Shown here piece by piece: positions 1 through 6,200 of a DNA stretch of 6,348 nt. The stretch is from Acidobacteriaceae bacterium (GTDB taxonomy: Bacteria; Acidobacteriota; Terriglobia; Terriglobales; Acidobacteriaceae): the NCBI GenBank assembly GCA_003156235.1, contig PMGP01000310.1:183-6530 (forward strand), given 5' to 3'. The notes under the pieces are model-generated. The model searched no databases and was not told the DNA's origin. It saw only the letters and a list, made by a program, of their open reading frames with translations. How positions within the stretch are numbered: position 1 is the first letter of the stretch; each line of letters opens with the position of its first letter. Position numbers and translations under genes: made by a program.

Positions 1-144
1 TCCAGCGATAAGCGGGTCCACTTTGGATTGGGTGACGCCACCGTCATCGATAAGATCGAACTGGCATGGCCAAGCGGCGTGAAACAGATCTTGAACAACG
101 TCAAGGCGGATCAGATTCTCACCGTGACCGAAGGGCAGCCTTGA
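1..144 (+). CDS. ASPIC/UnbV-domain protein (CRTAC1-type), C-terminal end only
   Basis: The first 47 codons of the window are open in frame 1 and end at TGA 142-144. The residues match the C-terminal ASPIC/UnbV domain: VHFGLGDA, then a hydrophobic strand, the hallmark WPSG (AWPSGVKQ), and the closing DQILTVTEG. In this family the domain normally follows a long run of FG-GAP/VCBS beta-propeller repeats in an exported protein, and in acidobacteria TPR domains or TPR genes are often associated with it. None of that upstream part is visible here. The gene converges on the TPR gene, with ten bases between the two stop codons. The molecular role of the family is poorly defined (extracellular or periplasmic, perhaps binding glycans or calcium), so no function is assigned. 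The domain call is firm for so short a fragment; the full architecture is inferred. Confidence 0.85.
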   Translation, partial: SSDKRVHFGLGDATVIDKIELAWPSGVKQILNNVKADQILTVTEGQP

Positions 145-154
145 ACGGAGAGGA

Positions 155-1861
155 TCAGGGATTCGGATTGCCTGACAATTGCTGCGCGAGAGCCGATTCC
201 CCATTGCGGCCGAGCAAATCGATAAGCGCACGCATCGATTCCGGCTGGCTCCGCGCATACGACGCCAGGACTTCGGCCGTGAGTTCGGCATCCTGTGTCT
301 TTCCCAGGTGAAAGAAAGAATCGCAGAGCAGGTAAAGCAGCGCAGGGTTTCTCGTGCGGGAGTTCGACAACAGATCCGCAGCTTCCTCCCAGCGCTGCTG
401 CCGGTAGCGTACCTCGCCCAACTCCGCTATCGCAGGCAGGTAATTCCTGTCGTTCGCAAGCTCGGCCTGGAACTCCCTTTCCGCCGTTTCCAGATCGCCC
501 GATTGAAGCGCGGCCAAACCGGCATAGGTGTGCGCGCCGCGCACTCTGGGGTCGACTTCCCATGCGCGATGAAGATTGCGCAGCGCGTTCTTCGCGTCCC
601 CCTGTGCGAGATAGAGAGAACCGATAAATACATACGGATCTCCAGAAGATGCGGAAGGATCTTTGGAGGCATTCTGAAAGAGACGTAACGCCTCGTCCTC
701 CCGCTGCTCGGCCAGTAGCTGCCTGGCTTGATCCCAGATAGACTTGCTTCCTTCACTGCCGAGTTCGGGTTGAGCGAAAGACATCTGTTCCATCCTGTGG
801 TGCAGTTCCGCCTCATGCCGCGCTTCCGCCGTGCTGCCCAATCTGGAATAAGCTCGCGACAAATAGTAGTGGGCCTGCGACTGGGCTGGGTCCGCTCGCA
901 AGACGTGTTGCATCGTATCGATCGCCTCCCCGTATTGCTTGAGTTCGAGTTCGCATTCGCCAAGCCCCAGCAAGGAATCTTCATCGTCCTGCTTGATGGC
1001 CAGAATGCGCTCAAAGACCGAGCGCGCGTCCTGCCACTGCGACAACTTCACTTCGGCGGAAGCGAGCAGGGCGAGTACGCTGCTATCGCCGGGCCGCTCG
1101 GCGGACGCCTGCGCAAAATATTTGACAGCGTTGGGAAAGTCCATGGTGTTGAAATAGGCAGTCCCGATGTCCAAACCGATATTCTCCAGTGTGGGATCGA
1201 GCCGCCTCGCCTTCAGCAGCAGCTGCAAGCCTGCTTGATTGTCCCCGGAGGCGCAGGTCATCTCCCCGTACTTCTGCCAGGCCTGCGCGTTGTCCGGTGC
1301 GGCCTTGACGCACTCGCGTATTGTTTTCAGAGATAGATCGTCCTGGCTGTTCAGATGATAGGCCTGGGCAAGATAGAAGAGCGCATCGCCGTCCCCAGGT
1401 TGAATTCTCAAGTGGCGGAGAAAGAGCTGGATCGCATGGCCATAGTCGCCGGCCGCCAACTGAACGACCGCCATCTTGAAAAGCAGACCGGAATCGTTGG
1501 GTGCGAGTTTCAAAGCTTGTTCATAGACGGCCGCCGCCTCGGCGCCACGCCCCGCCTCTTCCAGCAACATGCCCTTCAATTTGAGCGCTGGAACGAAATC
1601 GGGATGTTTCTGCAGCAGCGCATCGGCGAGAACCAATGCCTGCCGCCCATCGCCGTGTTCTGCTACGGCGATGGCGCGATTCAACTCCCTCATCGTGGGG
1701 GATTCGGTGGGGTGCGAAGGCACCTGGGCTGCGGCCGATGCGATTGCGCAAGCGAAAAGAATCCCGGCACAAAGAGAAGCAGCTGTTGTTCTCAAGCGGA
1801 ATCTGCATGCATTCTCTCTGGCAGACGCTATCTGCCGCCTTGGCGCATCGGTGTGCAGCAT
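155..1861 (-). CDS. Exported tetratricopeptide-repeat (TPR) protein
   Basis: A 568-residue protein from the preferred ATG at 1861 to TGA at 157-155. Residues 1-26 form a long basic N-region, followed by a hydrophobic stretch (about 27-44, AASLCAGILFACAIASAAA) and a likely signal peptidase I site before Q46, so it should be periplasmic or secreted. The LFAC in that stretch is a poor lipobox with too much hydrophobic sequence after it. From about residue 57 to the end there are roughly 13 TPR units of 34 residues, for example 91-124 (ALKLKGMLLEEAGRGAEAA), 125-158, 261-294, 408-441 and 442-475. A more polar break lies at about 355-375. TPR arrays bind proteins; no catalytic domain is present. 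In-frame alternatives are ATG 1879 and TTG 1918; none has a clear ribosome-binding site. ATG 1861 is preferred because it leaves the shortest leader before the signal peptide. The gene lies 82 bases downstream of the GH43-like gene and is probably co-transcribed with it. The partner is unknown; the receptor or the convergent ASPIC/UnbV protein are candidates by context only. Confidence 0.92.
   Translation of the reverse strand: MLHTDAPRRQIASARENACRFRLRTTAASLCAGILFACAIASAAAQVPSHPTESPTMRELNRAIAVAEHGDGRQALVLADALLQKHPDFVPALKLKGMLLEEAGRGAEAAAVYEQALKLAPNDSGLLFKMAVVQLAAGDYGHAIQLFLRHLRIQPGDGDALFYLAQAYHLNSQDDLSLKTIRECVKAAPDNAQAWQKYGEMTCASGDNQAGLQLLLKARRLDPTLENIGLDIGTAYFNTMDFPNAVKYFAQASAERPGDSSVLALLASAEVKLSQWQDARSVFERILAIKQDDEDSLLGLGECELELKQYGEAIDTMQHVLRADPAQSQAHYYLSRAYSRLGSTAEARHEAELHHRMEQMSFAQPELGSEGSKSIWDQARQLLAEQREDEALRLFQNASKDPSASSGDPYVFIGSLYLAQGDAKNALRNLHRAWEVDPRVRGAHTYAGLAALQSGDLETAEREFQAELANDRNYLPAIAELGEVRYRQQRWEEAADLLSNSRTRNPALLYLLCDSFFHLGKTQDAELTAEVLASYARSQPESMRALIDLLGRNGESALAQQLSGNPNP
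1820..1836 (-). repeat. Short perfect hairpin in the start of the TPR coding region
   Basis: GGCAGA (1820-1825) and TCTGCC (1831-1836) are perfect inverted arms around a 5-base loop. In the TPR mRNA the stem begins about 26 bases after the preferred ATG, inside the codons for the basic N-region. It could slow early translation or be chance; six GC-rich pairs in coding DNA are not rare. Confidence 0.4.
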
Positions 1862-1883
1862 ATAATCCGAGCCTATCATACGC

Positions 1884-1933
1884 TTCGCGCGCGAATACTC
1901 ATCGGAGCCGTTTGACAAGCATTTGCGCGCGAA
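1884..1933. repeat. Two near-identical GC-rich palindromes upstream of the TPR gene
   Basis: TTCGCGCGCGAA at 1884-1895 is a perfect 12-base palindrome. TTTGCGCGCGAA at 1922-1933 is the same element with one change. They start 38 bases apart in the short gap between the GH43-like stop and the preferred TPR start. Repeated dyads ahead of a gene are typical of operators, but no regulator is known for this motif from the sequence alone, and the upstream ORF extension (TTG 1918) would overlap the first copy. The repeat is directly seen; a regulatory role is a guess. Confidence 0.45.
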
Positions 1934-1943
1934 GAGATTGTGC

Positions 1944-3014
1944 TTATCTATATCGGTCGCCGGCAGGATCGAGCGATACGAAGGTTGGACGGTTCCTATC
2001 GGCCTTTAGCTGTCCGTCTTGCTCCGTCAATTCCACAACCTGGAGCACGGATCGATTCGCGGATTCTGGCTTGTTGGGAATCATATCCGGCCCTTCCTGC
2101 TGAACGAAGTAGTAGAGGAATGCACGCCCGTTGCTGATGGCCACATCGGCATGGTGGCCTTCCGAACGATCGGTTGGACGATCTCCAGCCCCTGCGAGGA
2201 GATTCTCTTTTTGAGTTGTCCAGTGCAAGGCATCGGATGATTTATAGACGCCCAAACCGCACCACGCGTCAACGATCATCCAAATACTGCCCTTCCAACG
2301 AAAGACGATGGGGCCTTCGCTGGGCCGGTCATTGATTGCTACTCCACCCACTGTCCATTGATAGAGATCCGGGCTGTTCACATAATGGATGTAGCTGTGA
2401 TCGTCTTCGTCCTTGTACCAAAGGCGCCAACTGCCATCGTCGAGCTTGAGTATATACGGATCGATGGTCCGGTTCGACGACAGGGGCAGCTTTGACTCGA
2501 ATTTCCAAACTGCCAAATCCTTGCTTGTCAGGTGAATGATATCGCGCGGGGCATTCCAGTCGTGGAAGGTCCCTGGCACCACGACAACAAACATATGATA
2601 GAGGCCGCGATCCCAAACCAAATCAGGCGCCCAGTACGTGTAATCGGGTTTTCCGTATGGGATTTTTGCTATGTCCGCATACGTCCAAGTCGTGCCGCGA
2701 TCTTTCGACTCGGCTATGCCAATTTGTGTCCCGTGAACCCATGCGACATCCTTGGGATCAGAACTCGACAGGTCGGCTCGCCGGTTGGTATAGAACATCA
2801 TCCATTTTTGTTCCGCGCGATTCCAGATCAATGACGGATCGGCCGCTCCATCATGGACCGGGTCGCGGTATAGGGGCTTGGGAGCCGGATTTGCGGCGCC
2901 TGCTGTTTTCAAATCATCTGCTTTGGACAATAGCGCGGCAATTGCCAAAAGCAGCATCGGAACAAGGGCGCATGCAATGAGCAGAAATGACCTACGGCAT
3001 TTGCGGTTGAACAT
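1944..3014 (-). CDS. GH43-like exported glycosidase (five-bladed beta-propeller)
   Basis: A 356-residue protein from ATG 3014 to TAA 1946-1944. The start is chosen because GAGG at 3022-3019 lies four bases upstream and because the ORF before it (to TTG 3188) has no family resemblance. Residues 3-8 are basic (NRKCRR) and 10-30 hydrophobic (SFLLIACALVPMLLLAIAAL), giving a signal peptide or membrane anchor. The LIAC at 12-15 resembles a lipobox, but the hydrophobic run continues past it. The rest reads as a GH43 / clan GH-F propeller. D59 in ADPS is the likely catalytic base, WAPDLVW lies at 128-134, D185 in TIDPYI is the likely pKa-modulating Asp, and E233 in SEGPIVF is the likely acid. H287/H288 in GHHADV occupy the place of the conserved His near the propeller centre. 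All three carboxylates are present, so activity is expected. GH43 enzymes cleave arabinosides or xylosides; related propeller families with other substrates (for example GH117) cannot be excluded. The gene lies 187 bases downstream of the receptor gene, suggesting a role with imported or surface-bound glycan. Confidence 0.88.
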   Translation of the reverse strand: MFNRKCRRSFLLIACALVPMLLLAIAALLSKADDLKTAGAANPAPKPLYRDPVHDGAADPSLIWNRAEQKWMMFYTNRRADLSSSDPKDVAWVHGTQIGIAESKDRGTTWTYADIAKIPYGKPDYTYWAPDLVWDRGLYHMFVVVVPGTFHDWNAPRDIIHLTSKDLAVWKFESKLPLSSNRTIDPYILKLDDGSWRLWYKDEDDHSYIHYVNSPDLYQWTVGGVAINDRPSEGPIVFRWKGSIWMIVDAWCGLGVYKSSDALHWTTQKENLLAGAGDRPTDRSEGHHADVAISNGRAFLYYFVQQEGPDMIPNKPESANRSVLQVVELTEQDGQLKADRNRPTFVSLDPAGDRYR

Positions 3015-3018
3015 TTTT

Positions 3019-3022
3019 CCTC
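3019..3022 (-). promoter_or_regulatory. Ribosome-binding site of the GH43-like gene
   Basis: On the minus strand the sequence reads GAGGAAAAATG, so a GAGG core ends four bases before ATG 3014. This is the best Shine-Dalgarno match near any candidate start of this ORF. It decides the start over ATG 3050 and TTG 3188, neither of which I judged to have a comparable site. Confidence 0.75.
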
Positions 3023-3032
3023 GAAATGGTTC

Positions 3033-3079
3033 AAAAATCGGGCTGACCATAAGCTCATGGAGGTATGCGTGGCCAGCCC
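3033..3079 (-). terminator. Terminator- or attenuator-like hairpin before the GH43-like gene
   Basis: Read on the minus strand, GGGCTGGCCA (3079-3070) pairs with TGGTCAGCCC (3049-3040) over ten positions, with one G-U pair, around a 20-base loop. It is followed by GATTTTTG (U-run at 3037-3033). This has the form of an intrinsic terminator for the receptor transcript, but the loop is long and the U-run short. It ends about 18 bases before the GH43-like ribosome-binding site, leaving no room for a separate promoter between them. If it works, it would set the level of read-through into the glycosidase and TPR genes. Confidence 0.45.
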
Positions 3080-3092
3080 GGTGGAGTTTACA

Positions 3093-3124
3093 GCGGTTGC
3101 TCGAGTGCCATCGAAGAAAACCGC
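3093..3124. repeat. Weak 6-bp inverted repeat in the receptor-glycosidase gap
   Basis: GCGGTT (3093-3098) and AACCGC (3119-3124) are perfect inverted arms with a 20-base loop. It is the middle of three inverted repeats in this gap. Alone it is marginal and may be chance. Confidence 0.3.
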
Positions 3125-3127
3125 AAC

Positions 3128-3166
3128 TGCTGAGTGGCATATTCCTTTCGAAAAAGCCACTCAGCA
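3128..3166. repeat. Perfect 11-bp inverted repeat in the receptor-glycosidase gap
   Basis: TGCTGAGTGGC (3128-3138) and GCCACTCAGCA (3156-3166) are exact reverse complements separated by 17 bases. The loop itself contains the self-complementary TTTCGAAA. It starts 36 bases after the receptor stop codon. There is no T-run directly after either arm, so it is not a standard intrinsic terminator. It could protect the 3' end of the receptor message, mark an RNA processing point, be an operator, or be the trace of a small palindromic repeat. The repeat is certain; its role is not. Confidence 0.65.
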
Positions 3167-3201
3167 CGATTCCAGAAACTTCGCACAAACTGGAGACCGC
3201 T

Positions 3202-6200
3202 CTAGAACGAATACTTCAATACACCCTGCGCAATGCGCCCCGCATTGGCAGTAGAAGTAATCCTGGCGACGTTGCTGTCACTCAAGCCACCATCGGGGTT
3301 TCCGAGATTGGTGTGGTTGAAGGCGTTGAACAATTCCGCGCGGAACTGTATCTGATGTTGCTTGTAAATCGGAAAGTTCCGGAAGAACGACAGGTCGGCG
3401 TTCACGAATTTAGGTCCGATCAGGAAGTTCCGGCCGACGTTGCCGTATGTGCCTAAAGGAGCCGGTGTGAAAGCAGTGTAGTTGAAGTACTCAGCAATCT
3501 TCTGCGCCCTGGAACCCGATTCTTTGTAGTTCCCGCTCACATTGGGACGGTCATTGTTAACACCATCAACGTTGCTGTCCACGCCGGATGTTATGTTCAC
3601 CGGAAGGCCGCTGCGGAATTGCACAATCGCGTTGGCCTGCCATCCGCTCAGCGCGTAATTGCCAATCGTTCCCAAATTCCGCACCTTGGGCGTCTCATAC
3701 GTTCCGGAGATGTTCAAGATGTGGTGCGCCAAACCGTCGGTCGGACCCTTGTCCCGGCTTGGTTTGCTGGAATCGGTGAAACCTAGCCCGCCGTTGTAGT
3801 TGTCGCTGGAAACCAGGTCAATGCCCTTGCCAAACGTATAGTTGGCGTTGAAGCTCAGTCCGTGCGACAAGCGCTGGGTCAAGACAGCCTGTAGTGCGTT
3901 GTAGCTGGCATTGAAACCCGTCACGTATGTCCCGATGGCTTGGAACGTTCCTGGCATATAGGGACGGCGAGCATCGATATTTGCAGTCGTCGCTCCGGCT
4001 CCGTATACAGGATTGTTCTGGTCGATGTTGCCGCTCATCTTGCGCGAGAGGGTGCCGACATAGCCAACCTGCAAGCTGGTGTCCTTCATCACCTGGCGTT
4101 GCACGGTCAGATTGAACTGATTCATACGCGGCGTTGCCGCGTTGTTGGCAAAGACAACCGGCGCCTGGGGCAGGGTGAAGGTGGCGGCCGCTCCCGTCGG
4201 TGGTGTGAACGGGAAAGGATCACCTCCCGCAAAGTTGACCCAGGGATTGACGAGGCTCATATCGGCGTTGATGCCGACGCTAAGTACAAATGGCTGCGGA
4301 GCGCGGATGCCGTCTCCATAGGCGGCCAGGTAGTAGAGGCCGTATCCAACGCGAATCGAAGTCTTGCCGTTGCCGAATGGATCAAATGCGAGACCCACTC
4401 TCGGTGCAAGATTCTTCCAGTCGTCTGGCCTGCCCGCGCGCGTTACTCCCTTGTCTCCATAGAACAGGAGGCCTTTGGGAGCGTTGGGATAAACAGTGGA
4501 CTGTTGTCCCGCTATGAACGAAGAAATATAGTTCAACGTCCACACCAAAGGCGTGGTAATTTCATAGCGCAGTCCAGCGGTAATTGTCATGCGCGGGGTA
4601 ATCTGCCATGTATCCTGCGCGTAGCTATGCCAGTACTTGGCGCTTTCATCCGGGTGATCGCCACTATCTTCCGAGAAGTTCGAGGAATAGCCAAGCATAA
4701 GATTTGCCAGAGGGTTGCCGGTGTAATCTGTGTTCTCGGTAATGGATCCTCCACCGGTGCTGGCGCCAGTCTCAGCGTAGAAGCCCCACATGACAAATGA
4801 ACCGAGCTTGATGTTGTGCTTGCCCTTGATCCAGGTGACAGTGTCTGATCCGCCGATGGAGTGATCGTGACCTGCCGCATCCCAGCAGCCGGTCGTGAAT
4901 CTTCCAGTGACTGACAGTCGGAAAGGCACGGCTTTCGGATCATCAGTGAGAGCTCCTTGCACAAAGCTGCTCCCGTAGTCGGCAAGGGTCTTGCCGTCTA
5001 TGATGTCCCAGGGAGTGGTGCGGCGCATCATGTTAAAGCGCGCTTCATTGTAGATGTTGTTGTGCATCCACGTATGATTGACAACAAAGTTGTGCTGAAT
5101 GGCTCCATCGACACGTTCGCCGAATCCAGGAAACTCGTTGAAATAGGCAAACGGGTTGTTCTGCGCTGAATTCATCTTGAACCAGCTCACGGTGAACCTC
5201 TGGCTCTTTGTGAATTGGTAATCGCCCTTCAGCAGGTATTGCCATACCGCTGCATTGGCGTTCGCTATTGAGTTATAGCTTCCGTCCGTCTGGCCAACGG
5301 GAATGGCGTTGACAATCGCTTTGCCAACCGTGTCCATGCCGGTAAGCTGATCGTTGAGATACCGTAATCCTGTTGCGGGATTAATCGGCTTGATTGTGTC
5401 AGCGGAGAAGTCTCCGGTACGCTCTTTCGCGGTTGGAACCGGAATATCATTGATGGAGGCAGGGTTGATTTGTTTGAGTTTTTCCCACGCCCCAAACAGA
5501 AAAACTCTGTTCTTCAATACAGGTCCGCCTGCGGTGAAACCAAACTGATTTTGGTCAAGACGCGTAGCGGCAGCCGAGTTGAAGTAGGTCTTTGCATCGA
5601 GATCATTGTTGCGTAAAAACTCATATGCGGACCCATGAAACGAGTTGGTGCCGGATTTGGTGATGATGTTCATGAAGGCGCCCGGCATACGGCCAAACTC
5701 GACGTCGGAGTTGGAGCTGAGTAGCCGGAACTCCTGAACGGCTTCGGGGTTCGGCGGTGTGCTGCACGAGTTGCGCCATATATCGTTGTTGAAGCCGCCA
5801 TCGATGAAACAGGAATTCGTGGCCCAGCGGCCGCCATTCACAACAAAAGAGTTGTTGTCGCGTGAAGGAACCGTCTGCGCGTTGATGGAAGTTGCTCCAG
5901 GCAGCGTCACGAGCAGGCTGTAGACGTTTCTTCCGTTGAGCGGGAGATCGGTAACTTTTTTCGAGTCGACAAGTTCACCCAACTCGGGGGTATATGTGTT
6001 CACCTGCACGGTATCGGCATGGACTTCGACTGATTCACTGGTTTTGCCGAGTTCTAGAGCAAGATCGACACGTGCTTCCTGGTTCACCGAGAGGGTGACT
6101 CCATCGCGCACGGTGCGTTTGAAGCCGGCAGTCTGCGACTCGATACGATACACACCAACGGGAAGGTTAGGAATGACGTACTGGCCTTGGCTGTTCGTGG

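Noticed and set aside
131..175. Possible bidirectional terminator at the convergent gene ends (AAGG/CCTT and TCAGG/CCTGA arms).
   Set aside because: The arms are only 4-5 bp, lie partly in coding DNA and have no T-run.
728..1336. A 202-codon plus-strand frame opposite the TPR gene.
   Set aside because: It mirrors the TPR codons and has no independent family features; the minus-strand TPR pattern explains this stretch.
1913..1918. TTGTCA as a possible -35 box for the TPR gene, with TATTCG downstream.
   Set aside because: The spacing is about 15 bases and the -10 match is poor, so it is not better than chance.
3015..3188. The N-terminal extension of the GH43-like frame up to TTG 3188.
   Set aside because: It has no ribosome-binding site or family similarity and would place 58 residues before a normal export segment; it also overlaps the hairpins. 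ATG 3014 with GAGG fits better.
3057..3254. A 65-codon plus-strand frame across the receptor-glycosidase gap, with GGAGG nearby at 3059-3063.
   Set aside because: The GGAGG lies inside the frame, after its ATG, and is only one base from the next ATG. The frame overlaps the receptor 3' end and its protein has no recognisable features.
3940..4800. A 286-codon open frame on the plus strand, opposite the receptor gene.
   Set aside because: It lies wholly antisense to a clear receptor barrel, shows no recognisable domain, signal or repeat, and long antisense frames are common opposite GC-rich genes.
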